39,172 nt of DNA from a virus. The notes under the pieces are model-generated. The model was not told the DNA's origin and made no database searches. It saw only the letters and a program-made list of their open reading frames with translations. The position numbers and the translations under genes are program-made. Shown piece by piece: positions 1-9,636 of this stretch (the first letter of the stretch is position 1; every line of letters begins with the position of its first letter). The stretch spans positions 1 to 39,172 of the IMG/VR virus record IMGVR_UViG_3300024980_000004. One strand, written 5' to 3'.

Positions 1-96
1 AATGTACGCTTTAACGGCATCGGACAACGGCAGCGCTTGCCAATAGATACACGCACCGACTTGGCTTTGTTCCAGGATATGCCCCAAATCGCTAGA
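1..96 (-). CDS. Host gene fragment interrupted or flanked by the prophage
   Basis: Outside the prophage end, the minus strand is open for all 32 codons and reads like ordinary protein (it includes HILEQSQVGACIYWQALP). The frame runs off the left edge of the window. The 22 bases beyond the right end can be read in a compatible frame, but they are too short to prove that both flanks belong to one gene. I do not recognise the product. The call rests only on an open frame of 96 bases. Confidence 0.3.
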
Positions 97-188
97 TGAA
101 GCGCGACGAGATAAATGGGTTGGTTTTAGTGAGATAAATGCGTGGGATTATTATTTCACTAATAACAACTTAATTGCACAATAAGAAA
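97..188. other. Left prophage terminus with transposase-binding sites
   Basis: The terminus reads TGAAGCG, with GAGATAAAT at 108-116 and again at 131-139. The mirror image at the other end has the same offsets (7 bases from TGAA to the first site, 14 bases between sites). From memory, the Mu right end also starts TGAAGCG and has ATAAATGCG-type repeats. This end lies next to the last tail gene, so it corresponds to the Mu R end. No gene is seen between 97 and 188. Confidence 0.85.
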
Positions 189-1778
189 CTACATATTTGT
201 TACTGACAATTTTCCATCTACGTTAGGTAACAAATTTGAATCACCAGTTTTGACATCAATAGCCCGCACTATTCCATTCCACGTATAAATAAACGTCTTG
301 CCATCGAAGCACGACGAAGTACCCCCGGATGCATAAAAATCTATGAATGATTGCCTATAAATATAGTCAACGCTATTACTTGCCGAAAAAGACGCCTCAA
401 CCCATCCAGGCATAATAGACGCAAGTGGCACAGAGTCTGGAGTGGATGTAGACCATGTAAGTAAATCAGCAAAACTTACAGCATAATCATTCGTAACAAT
501 ATGAAATCCACCGCTTTGGGATGACGTAGTCACTGTACTGGTCGGGTGAACAGTAGAAACCGCATTAGAATCTTGAGTGCTGACAACAGCGTTAGCATCA
601 GAAATTAAACTGTACGAAATAAAATAATTGCCGTTGTTGACAATAGCAAAAAGCGGTGTGAATTGATCCTTAGACTCACTTGTTGATGTATTTCCAGAGC
701 TAATGGCAACAGAATAATAAGTCTTTGACCAATTTGATGAACTGCCGCTATTCTCGCTTCTGACAAAGCCACTAAATGTTGCAACTACACTTCCCAAAGT
801 CAGCACAGAATAGCCAACACAACCTCGTAAAAGAAATTCATCAACCACCGCCATAGAATGGGAATTGACTTCGTTTGCTGATGATGTTCCGGTTGTTAAA
901 TAAGTGACAGCAACGTTTAAAGATGTGCTATCAGATCCAGAGACTGATGAAACTCTATGTGTGACTATCCCAAAATTGCCTTTAAAACAGTTGATAGATA
1001 CTAGATCTCCCCCATCGCTGGATAAAGCATAAGAAGTTGCTGAGCTTGAGGTTTGAGTATAATTATCCGTTGTCGCTACACCAACACCAGAACTTGATGT
1101 CGTTGCAGTAATTACCGGAAGATAATCGCGAAAAATTATGCTTTGTCCCAGTTTGCTAATGTAATTAGTCCCTACTAAGACTGAGCCCAAAACCTCCTCA
1201 GTAGTTGACCTGTAAGAAAACAGCAAATGGATATACACACTCCCAGTAGCAGGATCTTTCCGGTCAATAAAACCCCAATGCTGTTGAGAAACCGGCGTAA
1301 ATGCATACGTTAAGGCGATTAACCCGAAATTATCATTAGCATAAACCAGGGCATGGCCAGAGATAGTGACATTGCGGTAAACATGCAAATAAACCAGATC
1401 AGCACTAGGGCCAGCTGTTAGCGTCAGAATCCCTAGCGTGCTATCAGAAAGAGCTATGGCAACAGCCGAAATTACCAGCGACCCAATATTAAGATACGCA
1501 CCTTTGTAATAAATAAAGGTATCTCGCCAGCTCACACAAATAGAATCACAATTAACGTAATTTGATTCACCTGCAAAAAAAGCAGGTTCGTCGGGGGATG
1601 TAGTACCTTGCTTGATCAGCTTTGCATCATAGCTGACCTGCAAAACTCTATCTCTACGATCCTGCAGTGCTTCAGCTGTTACTAACGGACTTGATGCATC
1701 TGTATAGGTACAGTAAATACCGACGCCAAAAGTAATCCTGCGCCCGATGTTATGTACCGTCCATGATTGCCCAGCCAT
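189..1778 (-). CDS. Tail-tip or fibre-like protein, last gene of the tail operon
   Basis: This 529-residue protein is very rich in Ser, Thr, Val and Gly, with low-complexity runs such as TSSSATSYALSSDGG, as in beta-rich phage fibre or tip proteins. I recognise no catalytic motif. It is the last gene before the left terminus and overlaps the upstream gene by TGATG, so it is translated with the tail-tip genes. Its place after the tape measure and hub-like proteins suggests receptor recognition or a tip accessory role. That is inferred from position and composition, not from family recognition. No invertible segment or invertase gene is visible near it. Confidence 0.7.
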   Translation of the reverse strand: MAGQSWTVHNIGRRITFGVGIYCTYTDASSPLVTAEALQDRRDRVLQVSYDAKLIKQGTTSPDEPAFFAGESNYVNCDSICVSWRDTFIYYKGAYLNIGSLVISAVAIALSDSTLGILTLTAGPSADLVYLHVYRNVTISGHALVYANDNFGLIALTYAFTPVSQQHWGFIDRKDPATGSVYIHLLFSYRSTTEEVLGSVLVGTNYISKLGQSIIFRDYLPVITATTSSSGVGVATTDNYTQTSSSATSYALSSDGGDLVSINCFKGNFGIVTHRVSSVSGSDSTSLNVAVTYLTTGTSSANEVNSHSMAVVDEFLLRGCVGYSVLTLGSVVATFSGFVRSENSGSSSNWSKTYYSVAISSGNTSTSESKDQFTPLFAIVNNGNYFISYSLISDANAVVSTQDSNAVSTVHPTSTVTTSSQSGGFHIVTNDYAVSFADLLTWSTSTPDSVPLASIMPGWVEASFSASNSVDYIYRQSFIDFYASGGTSSCFDGKTFIYTWNGIVRAIDVKTGDSNLLPNVDGKLSVTNM

Positions 1779-2275
1779 CAGAAACCAAGCTCTACTAATT
1801 TGGCTGCGACCAGGTCGGCACTACCCGTGACATTATGCATATCGACATGTAAAACCACACCAGCAGGTACCGCGCCCAGTTGATTAACGATCGTGCCCAG
1901 ATAAGGCGCTTGCAGGCTTATTAAATAATTGTGTTGGGTTAAAACCGCCTTATCAGGATTGAAATAGCATGAAACATGCACCCGTTTTTGCTCGTAATAT
2001 TGGTCACCGACATTAAGCCCAGCTATGCCGCTTGAAGCTGGCCAGCCTGAGGGTTTTTCATACGCGCCATTTTCAGTCAGGATAATGGCCGACCAAATAG
2101 TAATCACTTCATACAAATTATCTCCCGATATCCCCAATGCATCAGCAGTCGCTGCAGTAGATACACCAACCCCAAATGCTGAGCCAATTGGCGACCTCTC
2201 TAAAGCACTATCTAATAACGCCCGGCTATTTGCTGACTTATTAACTAAGGCATTAAGAGCATTTTTAATAGTCAT
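1778..2275 (-). CDS. Tail-tip accessory protein, unknown (165 aa)
   Basis: The gene overlaps its upstream neighbour by TAATG and its downstream neighbour by TGATG, so it is firmly part of the tail operon. The N-terminal 45 residues are Ala- and Ser-rich and helical (NALNALVNKSANSRALLDSA). The remainder looks like a small alpha/beta domain (YYEQKRVHVSCYFNPDKAVL). I do not recognise the family. Position between two beta-rich tip proteins suggests a virion tip or fibre-attachment component. No signal peptide or membrane segment is seen. Confidence 0.7.
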   Translation of the reverse strand: MTIKNALNALVNKSANSRALLDSALERSPIGSAFGVGVSTAATADALGISGDNLYEVITIWSAIILTENGAYEKPSGWPASSGIAGLNVGDQYYEQKRVHVSCYFNPDKAVLTQHNYLISLQAPYLGTIVNQLGAVPAGVVLHVDMHNVTGSADLVAAKLVELGF

Positions 2276-2865
2276 TAAGGCGTAACGTCCTTAACAACCA
2301 GTTGCAACTCGGTAGCAGTACCGATAATTGCTGTAGCATCATCGATGCGCATATGTACCGTTTTAGCATTGACTGAACCGCCGGTAATTGATGTGCCTAA
2401 ATTAAGCACCGCCCCAGCTGTCGCTGCAGCCAAACCACCATTAGTAGATGCTAACTTTATCTCAGTCGCCTCATGCAGCTTGCCGTCATTAATCCAAGTC
2501 ACCTGGTTATCGACAACAGATGCGCCAATTGTTATCGGCCAAGTAGGTTCCACCGTCCCCGTTAATCCGCCGCTGGTAATTGCTGAGACTTTATAGCGAT
2601 AGCCATTTTTAGAAGTAGTTCGGGCAGTATTATTAACCAGCTTAGCTACGCCTGCAGCCCAAAGCCCAGTAATGTTAACAATGCTAACTGCCAGCTGAGC
2701 CACCCCAGGATTGGTATTATTTTGATACACACTGGTATCAGTTGCGCCAAGGTAAAAAATGAAATCCTGCGGGTCACCAACACCGCTAACCAAGTGCGCA
2801 ATATTAAAACTTGTTAAAGGAGTAGTAAGCTCAGCGTCCGAGTAAAATTTTAAATTAGTTGCCAT
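2275..2865 (-). CDS. Tail-tip accessory protein, beta-rich (196 aa)
   Basis: This 196-residue protein has alternating hydrophobic and Thr/Asn-rich stretches typical of beta-sandwich virion proteins. A segment near residues 90-130 (YRYKVSAITSGGLTG ... EPTWP ... VVDNQVTWIND) resembles carbohydrate-binding or tail-accessory beta modules. Both junctions are TAATG overlaps, which indicates translational coupling to the hub-like gene upstream and the 165-residue gene downstream. I do not recognise a named family, and the function is inferred from operon position only. Confidence 0.7.
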   Translation of the reverse strand: MATNLKFYSDAELTTPLTSFNIAHLVSGVGDPQDFIFYLGATDTSVYQNNTNPGVAQLAVSIVNITGLWAAGVAKLVNNTARTTSKNGYRYKVSAITSGGLTGTVEPTWPITIGASVVDNQVTWINDGKLHEATEIKLASTNGGLAAATAGAVLNLGTSITGGSVNAKTVHMRIDDATAIIGTATELQLVVKDVTP

Positions 2866-5762
2866 TATGCAGTGACCGTAAGTAGGTTATGAGGGATAGA
2901 AACGTTATAAATATCCGTTGATGTTGTTAATAAATTCAGCGTTTTATCATCAGGAATAGCCGCAAAATTAACCCTAAACTCATTGGGATACATCACTGAG
3001 CCAGGTAGTACGGCAGTGTAATTAGTTAGATAACCAATCCACGCCTTTTCAGCCTCCGGCACAGTAGGCGGCTGAAATGGTGACGGTGGCGTTGCGAGTA
3101 TTCTGGGCGGTATATAACGCTGCCCACCAATATGTGTCGGTAGGTTTGTTTGTTGGTATGGCGTTGCTCCCGCAGAGGGTCCTGCTAATTCAGGCAATGT
3201 AGGCGCTGTAAAACTAGGTTGCGTGACATCTAACCCGGAATTGCCGGAACTTATCGCTAATTCGATGCTAGTAACTGCTCGACCATCAGCAAAGCTATAT
3301 GACTCAACCCAGCGTTGGACGATGCCTTTTGCGTCTACTGTTGCATCAGATACCTGCAGAGTATGGCTAAGCTCAAGATACGGCATTAAAGGCAGATCGA
3401 ACGAAACTGAATTGGTTCGGTGTGATGCGGCGATGCGAGTCGAGGCTTCAGCAATCACTGTATTTAATGCGTTTGAAAGATCAACATGACTGACTTCATC
3501 ATGATAATGGTTTTGCTGATCATCCTGATTAAACCCTGCCGGAATAAAATCGAATGTTGTCTCTGTTGCTCCCCAGTTAGTCACTGGCGTATCAAAAGCA
3601 GCACTGGCATTAATAGAGTCTTGCAACTCACCGTTGTAAGCAGCGATTGAAGCTGGGGCTAACACTGACAACTTAAACTCATGGGTAATCGTTTGTTGCC
3701 ACCTAAACGCCGCCATAATCGTTGCGCCAGTAATACCATCAGGATAATTATTTACCCAAATAAACGTACCAGGAACACTGCTCTCCCCAACAACTGGCAC
3801 TGCTGAGCCACCAATGCCGGAAATTATATAAAGCCCAGTGGGCCATACCGGTTCAAAAGTCACTGCTAATAATTGCCAGCCTGAATTTTTAACAGCGTCT
3901 GTTACCTGTGTTTGGCTGGGTAGAAACGTTGATTTAGCATAAAACTGACCCAGGCCACCGGGATAATCCCAAAATAACTGCTCTACCCGATGATAAAGCC
4001 GCTCAAAGCGCGCTTGAAACGTAATATCTATGCGATTAACCAACTGGCTGCGCTGAGCAAGATTAACGCGCAACGACTCATCAAGGATCTCATTCGCATC
4101 AAAAAAATAATCAGCTACGATCGAATTTTGCAAACTGTTGCATTGCAATACGCCATTGCTGTTTAACTCAACTGACTTTTGCACAGTGGCCAGAAGATCC
4201 TGCAGATAGTCCCAGCCGGTATTTTGATCACTATATATATAAGGTGACCAATAGCCGCCGGTTAGTTGCTTAAGATAGTCTTTAGTCTGTAAATCTATTA
4301 GCCGCTGTAAATCATCCGTACAGGTGCAAGCTAACGTCAACGTCGCACTATCAAACACCGGCTCAACAATTACGCCTTTAAATCTCAGCCAGTGCGGGCC
4401 ATCGGGCTGTATGTATTCAATCGTTACTGCTTTGCCAACCCAGCTTAGTGCGTCAACAGTGCCGGAAAGCAACACGGTAAAATCAGCAATACGAGCGGCA
4501 CTGCGTTGCGCTTCAATTTTTACGCTATCAATCAGGTTTGCACTAATATCAACACCGTTGCAAATAATGCAAATATCCCAATGCGCCCAGCTATTTACGA
4601 TTGAAGCAGGTGAATAGACATTTTGAGTTAACGCGACCGACGCATTGCCGGTGCTTATTACTGACTGAGTAAAGCTAAGTGCTGCATTGCCTGCAGACTG
4701 AATAACCGCTTGCACCAGGGCTAAAGATGCATCACCTACATCATAAACTTTTTGTGATAGGGTTAGCTCAACAGCCCAGCCATTAACCGTTTGGATTAAA
4801 TTTAACACCGCATCGCCGACCGGCGGCGTATAGACAGTTTGCACCAAATTTAAGACGGCATCGCCCACAGGCATACCACCAAAGGTAGGGACAAAATCAG
4901 CTGCCAAACTATTCCAAGTGCCATTAACGCCTAAACTGATACTTGACCATGCAATGCCATTGCTAGAATACGCCGCAATATTCCAATAATTGTCGGGCAC
5001 TGCGACAAAAACAGCGCCCGTCCAAATTACATTGTTATACGGCATGTAATTCGCATAAATCGAGCGTGCAGTCCAATTTATGCCATCAGGCGATGTATAG
5101 CACCAAGAGGCCCCGCCAACCGCGCAAAACAGAAAACCATCGGAAGCAATAAACGTCTTACCCGGCGTGCTGCTAAAATTGCTGTGCGTCCATGTCAACC
5201 CATTATTTTGAGAAACTAAGCAGTCGGTATAACCATTAAAAACAACACAAATCTTGCCATTACTCAGTGCCGCAATGGATGATGCACCATAATAAGTCAA
5301 TGCTGGCAAACCAGTTTGCAGTGTCCAGGTAATGCCATCTGGAGAGGTCATACAACTGCAGTAACTAACATCAATAGCGCAAAAAACCGCGCCATTCCAA
5401 ACCAGTAATTCCCAGCGCTCCTTAGCTATCCCTGTCCGTGTTGTCCACGTTATTCCATCAGCTGAGGTGGCAACAACAGTCGAGCCATAATCGCCATTTA
5501 ATGCACAAAATACCGAGCCATTCCAGGCGATAGCCTGCCAATTTCCTGCTGTTGGTAGGGCATTGGTATGCACTGTCCAGGTAACGCCATCTGCAGATGT
5601 ATATGTATCTCGACCCGATGGCGGTATGGTACAAAAAACACTGCCATTCCAGGCGATTCCACGCCCTGTAGATGCAGGGTATGAGCCATTGGTCCAGCTG
5701 GCGGCATTGGTAGTTGATAACGCGCGGGTATTAGTACCTGATAGAGCGACAATTTTAGACAT
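2865..5762 (-). CDS. Tail hub/tip protein with N-terminal beta-propeller-like repeats
   Basis: The protein has 965 residues in three visible parts. Residues ~1-300 hold about seven repeats with Asp-box-like motifs (TSADGVTWT, TSPDGITWT) alternating with WNGSVFC-type strands, as in sialidase-like propellers. Residues ~305-390 hold five short repeats of the type GDAxLxLxQxV. From ~395 onward comes a region (HWDICIICNGVDIS ... SVKIEAQRSAARIADFTVLL) resembling the hub or tip proteins of B3/D3112-type tails, ending in a Pro-rich tail. A good ribosome site (AGGAAG) precedes the ATG at 5762. The propeller may bind a receptor or surface polysaccharide. The hub call is an inference from resemblance and order. 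Confidence 0.75.
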   Translation of the reverse strand: MSKIVALSGTNTRALSTTNAASWTNGSYPASTGRGIAWNGSVFCTIPPSGRDTYTSADGVTWTVHTNALPTAGNWQAIAWNGSVFCALNGDYGSTVVATSADGITWTTRTGIAKERWELLVWNGAVFCAIDVSYCSCMTSPDGITWTLQTGLPALTYYGASSIAALSNGKICVVFNGYTDCLVSQNNGLTWTHSNFSSTPGKTFIASDGFLFCAVGGASWCYTSPDGINWTARSIYANYMPYNNVIWTGAVFVAVPDNYWNIAAYSSNGIAWSSISLGVNGTWNSLAADFVPTFGGMPVGDAVLNLVQTVYTPPVGDAVLNLIQTVNGWAVELTLSQKVYDVGDASLALVQAVIQSAGNAALSFTQSVISTGNASVALTQNVYSPASIVNSWAHWDICIICNGVDISANLIDSVKIEAQRSAARIADFTVLLSGTVDALSWVGKAVTIEYIQPDGPHWLRFKGVIVEPVFDSATLTLACTCTDDLQRLIDLQTKDYLKQLTGGYWSPYIYSDQNTGWDYLQDLLATVQKSVELNSNGVLQCNSLQNSIVADYFFDANEILDESLRVNLAQRSQLVNRIDITFQARFERLYHRVEQLFWDYPGGLGQFYAKSTFLPSQTQVTDAVKNSGWQLLAVTFEPVWPTGLYIISGIGGSAVPVVGESSVPGTFIWVNNYPDGITGATIMAAFRWQQTITHEFKLSVLAPASIAAYNGELQDSINASAAFDTPVTNWGATETTFDFIPAGFNQDDQQNHYHDEVSHVDLSNALNTVIAEASTRIAASHRTNSVSFDLPLMPYLELSHTLQVSDATVDAKGIVQRWVESYSFADGRAVTSIELAISSGNSGLDVTQPSFTAPTLPELAGPSAGATPYQQTNLPTHIGGQRYIPPRILATPPSPFQPPTVPEAEKAWIGYLTNYTAVLPGSVMYPNEFRVNFAAIPDDKTLNLLTTSTDIYNVSIPHNLLTVTA
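4612..4878 (-). repeat. Degenerate in-gene repeat coding GDAxLxLxQxV units
   Basis: Five related units follow one another between the propeller region and the hub-like region (GDAVLNLVQTV, GDAVLNLIQTV, GDASLALVQAV, GNAALSFTQSV, GNASVALTQNV). The two most alike units are adjacent and also similar at DNA level. It is probably a linker that grew by duplication. Confidence 0.6.
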
Positions 5763-5764
5763 GA

Positions 5765-6268
5765 CTAAGCTTCCTGCACATCAATAGCCCATGACTGCAG
5801 ACCATCGGCGTCATTAAATTGTCGATCGATAGTGATAAAGCCGGTAAGCACTGGATAGTAAACCACTTGGTATTGGCTAGCACCGGCAACGACTGTCAAT
5901 GTCGCTACTTGCCCAGCTGTGGCCACAGGGGTACTGACTGGCTCGTCAGCAACTATGGCAATGCCTTGTACTGTCCAATCGGTATCAGTGCGAAACGCCC
6001 GTGGCATAGTGATGACATTAGACGCGCTGGAAACAGACAACGGTGCAATACAGGATACGGCTACTGCCAGACTGGTATCCAGTGCATCTAGGCCGTCAGG
6101 AATCCAACCTGAGCCGGAAATAGATGAGCCTATTTTTTTCCAGCGGCTTTGCAAAATACCGGTGCCGTTTTTAGTCCGCAATAACGATTTGCCAGCCAGT
6201 TCGCTGTAGGTTTGCCGGATATCAAAACCGGCTTGATCCGGGATGCTGATTGCACCAATGATAATCAT
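5765..6268 (-). CDS. Tail protein downstream of tape measure (167 aa)
   Basis: The start codon overlaps the tape-measure stop (ATGA), so the two are coupled. The 167-residue protein opens with MIIIGAISIPDQAGFDIRQTY, and a polar region near residue 45 (RWKKIGSSISGSGWIPDGL) is followed by beta-rich sequence. In siphovirus-like transposable phages one or two such proteins lie between the tape measure and the tip proteins, comparable to distal-tail or tip-assembly proteins. I do not recognise a specific family, so the role is inferred from order. Confidence 0.75.
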   Translation of the reverse strand: MIIIGAISIPDQAGFDIRQTYSELAGKSLLRTKNGTGILQSRWKKIGSSISGSGWIPDGLDALDTSLAVAVSCIAPLSVSSASNVITMPRAFRTDTDWTVQGIAIVADEPVSTPVATAGQVATLTVVAGASQYQVVYYPVLTGFITIDRQFNDADGLQSWAIDVQEA

Positions 6269-9216
6269 GAGCGGCGACCTCTAATCATTACTTCTCGACC
6301 CAATGCAGCTGCCAGTGCCGCAGAGCTATCGCCGGAACCCATAAACGGGCCAAACTTATTGCCATCTGGTAAATGAATATTAATAGGGGTGCCGCTGTTG
6401 TTACCATTATTGAGCTTTGCCATATCGAGTGATGGCATGTTAAAAGCGATGCGGCCACCTTCAGCCAACTTTAAAGTTTTGGCATGCTTACGTAGCAATT
6501 CAACCGGCGAATTACCCGCGTTAATACCATCAAAAAAACCAGGGCCAAAGGCTTCATCCAATTTTTGCATACCGAATTTATTTACTACACCTTCGCCACT
6601 TTCCAGCAACGCTGGATGACGATCGCCGCCACCAAAGCCCGGCAGGCGCACACCGTCGGCAAAGCCGGGGACAGTGGTAGTAGTCGCGGCATCAGAGGCA
6701 GGTGGAGCCCCATTCGTTACATAATTAACGGCAACAGTAACGGTTTTCGTTGTTTCTAACGCATTGATTTGCTCTATAGCCGTATCCACTGCGCTGGCAT
6801 CGACAATAATTTTTATGCCGGTTTGCAGCTTTTCCAGTAAGTCTTTAGCAAGGGCATTCGCATTAGCTAATCCATCTTTTTGCTTCTCAACCTCCGCTGT
6901 TATTTCGCCCGTTGTTTTCTTTTCCGCCTCAGCTTTTTTAGCATTAACTTTATCGACTTCAGCAGATACTTTTATTAAATCAGCCCCCGCTCTATCAAGT
7001 TCGCTTTGATCAATAATGTCCTGTGAAAATAGGTTTTTTGCTTGCTTAAGTAAATTTGCATAGGCATCTTGAACCCGCTTAGCAGCGGCTAATTCACCAT
7101 CTAAATCGCCTTTCTTTTGAGAAGATCTAATATCATCTTTTAATTTCTCAGCTTTCGAACGCTGATTGCTAAGATCATCGCTATTGTTAACGTCATTTTT
7201 GCCGGTTAAATCATCTACCAGCTCTTGAGTTGAGCGTTTATTATTAGCAATCTCATTATCGATCTGAATAGCTGCATTGCGGTGCTTTTGCTCAAGTGCA
7301 ATTAATTCGTCAATAGTTTTACGAGTGCCGCTTTGCCAGTCTGCTAATACCTTTTGTTTGCTTTGCAGCCATTTAGTATCGATATCGCCAGTATCTTTTT
7401 TAATTTTTTGGGCTGCAGCAATTTCTTGGCCATGCGCTTTATCCAGCAAGTCCAGCTGCTTTTTAGTAGTTTGCTCAGTAATCTTTTGGCGTTCTTGTGC
7501 CGCCTGCACCAATACTTGGGTGATTTCTCGCTCACGCTGACGACTGCGATCGACACCGCCATTATCACTAACACGGGTTTCGACAGTACGGATTGTTTGG
7601 GTTTTAGTATCGTCGAGCTGGGCAATTTTCTGCTTACCGATCTCAGCTTCTGCATCAGCCAGCGACTGATATTGTTTTGCCAGCTTTTCGGCCTGTACCG
7701 ACTGCACTTTTAATAGTTCTACCGATGCCTTAGCAGCCGTATTATTACGCGCTTGTGCATCGGTTGCCTTGTCGGTGGTATTAGCTCGTACCTCATTAAA
7801 ATCAGCCTGGATCTTACTGATTTGCGCGGCAATATCGCTAAATGATGCACGATCTACTAAGCCGGATATAGCTGCACCGGCAATGACAAAGCTTTCAGCA
7901 ATGTAAGTGCCTGCCAAGCGCACCAGTTCAAATTTATTAAGCCAGCCGCCGATTGTTTGCCCAATGTCCCAAGCAATAAATACACTAAGCGCACCATTAA
8001 CAACACCTATGCCACCGCCCATTTTTTCCCATAAGGACGGGGCCTTTTCTACTGATGCAGCCAACGCTGCTTGTTTTGAGTTGGCTAAATCAACGGCAGT
8101 TTTATATTCTAAAATACTGGCTGTTAATGCACGCTTTGCGGCTGCTTCTTTTTCCGTCCCCGCTATCAGTGACAAATGCAACTGAGCCATTTCTATCATT
8201 GGCGCTATTGCTTTAACCCGAGTATTTGCCAGCGTAACTTCAGTCTGTAGCAATTCCAGTGCAGTTACTTTTGCCGCTGCTTGCGAGGCGGCATATTCAC
8301 GAGCGGCAATGGCGCTATTAACCATTGCTGCACCCGATTTAACTAAGCCCTGCAGCAAAGTTATTCCATAAATAGTGGCAATCGTCAGCGCAGTTTCTGC
8401 CAGCGGCTTAAAGTTATCAGCTGCAAATTTAATGGTATTGGCAAGCTTGGCGGTGGCGCCATTAGCGGCATCTGCTTCGCCAATATACTGGGTAAATTTA
8501 TTACTAACCAGCGTTAAAGCACCGCCTACTGTCAATGGCAATTCAGCAAACTTCTTGGCGACTTCCGGCGCAACGTTAATCAAGGCATTGATTAATTTAT
8601 CGCCGGTAATTTGGCCCTGCTCGCCTAACGTTTTTAATGCCGTGACTGGTACGCCTAAGCCATCAGCCAATGCTTGCGCCAGACCGGTGGAGTTTTCCAG
8701 AATTGATTTAAGCTCATCGCCCGCCAGCACGCCGGACCCTAACGCTTGGCTAAACTGCAACAATGCCGCCGAATCTTGTGCAGCACCTTGGCTGGTTAGC
8801 TGGATAGCCTGGTTAAGGGTTTCAGTAATGCCGATCGATTGCTGTTGCGTGCCGCCTAGCTGTTTTACCGCACGATCAACTTTTATGTATGCATCGGTCG
8901 TCGCGCTTAATTCGGTGCGGGTGCGTTGGGCAACGTTAAACAGCTCAGTTTGCGCAGTGACAAATTCGTTAGTGGAATCCGAGGCAATCTTAATGCGCGA
9001 TTGCATGGTTTTGTAACCATCAGCTACATCAATCACTTTGCTGATTTGGTTGCCGATAATTTCGGAAACCTTAATCGCTAAAAAGCCGCTTAATGCGGTT
9101 TTTAGGCTATTCAGTTGGTCATTGATTGATTGCAGCCCTGCACGAGTTTTACCAAACGCACCACTTGTTTGGTCCTCACCCTTAATGACAATCTTCAGAT
9201 TTAAATCGTCAGCCAT
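6265..9216 (-). CDS. Tail tape measure protein
   Basis: At 983 residues this is one of the two longest genes, in the right place after the tail-tube and chaperone genes. Residues ~60-220 contain the classic tape-measure N-terminal domain (SGVLAGDELKSILENSTGLA, then VPVTALKTLGEQGQITGDKL). A long Lys/Glu/Gln-rich coiled-coil region spans roughly residues 480-760. Hydrophobic segments near 270-310 and 400-460 may insert in membranes during DNA entry. By the usual ~1.5 Å per residue, it would set a tail of about 150 nm, which is long and fits a non-contractile tail. Confidence 0.93.
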   Translation of the reverse strand: MADDLNLKIVIKGEDQTSGAFGKTRAGLQSINDQLNSLKTALSGFLAIKVSEIIGNQISKVIDVADGYKTMQSRIKIASDSTNEFVTAQTELFNVAQRTRTELSATTDAYIKVDRAVKQLGGTQQQSIGITETLNQAIQLTSQGAAQDSAALLQFSQALGSGVLAGDELKSILENSTGLAQALADGLGVPVTALKTLGEQGQITGDKLINALINVAPEVAKKFAELPLTVGGALTLVSNKFTQYIGEADAANGATAKLANTIKFAADNFKPLAETALTIATIYGITLLQGLVKSGAAMVNSAIAAREYAASQAAAKVTALELLQTEVTLANTRVKAIAPMIEMAQLHLSLIAGTEKEAAAKRALTASILEYKTAVDLANSKQAALAASVEKAPSLWEKMGGGIGVVNGALSVFIAWDIGQTIGGWLNKFELVRLAGTYIAESFVIAGAAISGLVDRASFSDIAAQISKIQADFNEVRANTTDKATDAQARNNTAAKASVELLKVQSVQAEKLAKQYQSLADAEAEIGKQKIAQLDDTKTQTIRTVETRVSDNGGVDRSRQREREITQVLVQAAQERQKITEQTTKKQLDLLDKAHGQEIAAAQKIKKDTGDIDTKWLQSKQKVLADWQSGTRKTIDELIALEQKHRNAAIQIDNEIANNKRSTQELVDDLTGKNDVNNSDDLSNQRSKAEKLKDDIRSSQKKGDLDGELAAAKRVQDAYANLLKQAKNLFSQDIIDQSELDRAGADLIKVSAEVDKVNAKKAEAEKKTTGEITAEVEKQKDGLANANALAKDLLEKLQTGIKIIVDASAVDTAIEQINALETTKTVTVAVNYVTNGAPPASDAATTTTVPGFADGVRLPGFGGGDRHPALLESGEGVVNKFGMQKLDEAFGPGFFDGINAGNSPVELLRKHAKTLKLAEGGRIAFNMPSLDMAKLNNGNNSGTPINIHLPDGNKFGPFMGSGDSSAALAAALGREVMIRGRRS

Positions 9217-9217
9217 A

Positions 9218-9634
9218 TTATGTTTTTAAAGTATCTAAAACAGTCATAAAAAACCCCCAGCCATAATCCCAAACCTCAGCATGGCCCATCCCAATCAATG
9301 CTACACACGCCTTATCAAGATCGCGCGTCACATGCGTTGGATTTGGGCCTTTTTTAGCGACTTTATAGAGTGCTTGGTTAACGTCATCCCAGCCGATCAT
9401 TAATGCCCCCAGCTGCTCACCGGTTAAATTGGCAAATGTCCAAGCTGCTGGCAGATCGACTAATTGCTGTACAAACGCCTCAGCGATAACAAACCGCTCT
9501 CCTAATAAATCAGTGAGCGGTTTGTCTGTTAGACCCATGCCAGGTGTTACCAGATAACGCACATCGCGCACACGCATTTCCTGAATGACCGCGATGTTTG
9601 TTGCATCTAATAAAACAACCTTGCGCAATTGCAT
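9218..9634 (-). CDS. Tail assembly chaperone-like protein
   Basis: This 138-residue gene lies between the tail tube and the tape measure, the position of tail assembly chaperones. The sequence is a small helical protein (LTDLLGERFVIAEAFVQQLVDL ... LTGEQLGALMIGWDDVNQALY). A second overlapping frame produced by ribosomal slippage is common here in siphoviruses, but I see no obvious slippery heptamer and no second open frame. The assignment rests on order and size. Confidence 0.65.
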   Translation of the reverse strand: MQLRKVVLLDATNIAVIQEMRVRDVRYLVTPGMGLTDKPLTDLLGERFVIAEAFVQQLVDLPAAWTFANLTGEQLGALMIGWDDVNQALYKVAKKGPNPTHVTRDLDKACVALIGMGHAEVWDYGWGFFMTVLDTLKT

Positions 9635-9636
9635 AC

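Noticed and set aside
2200-6300. Invertible tail-fibre segment or diversity-generating retroelement
   Set aside because: No invertase, inverted crossover sites, reverse transcriptase or template repeat could be found.
8375-9016. 213-codon plus-strand frame opposite the tape measure
   Set aside because: It is the complement of a strong coding region, with no ribosome site and no plausible protein features.
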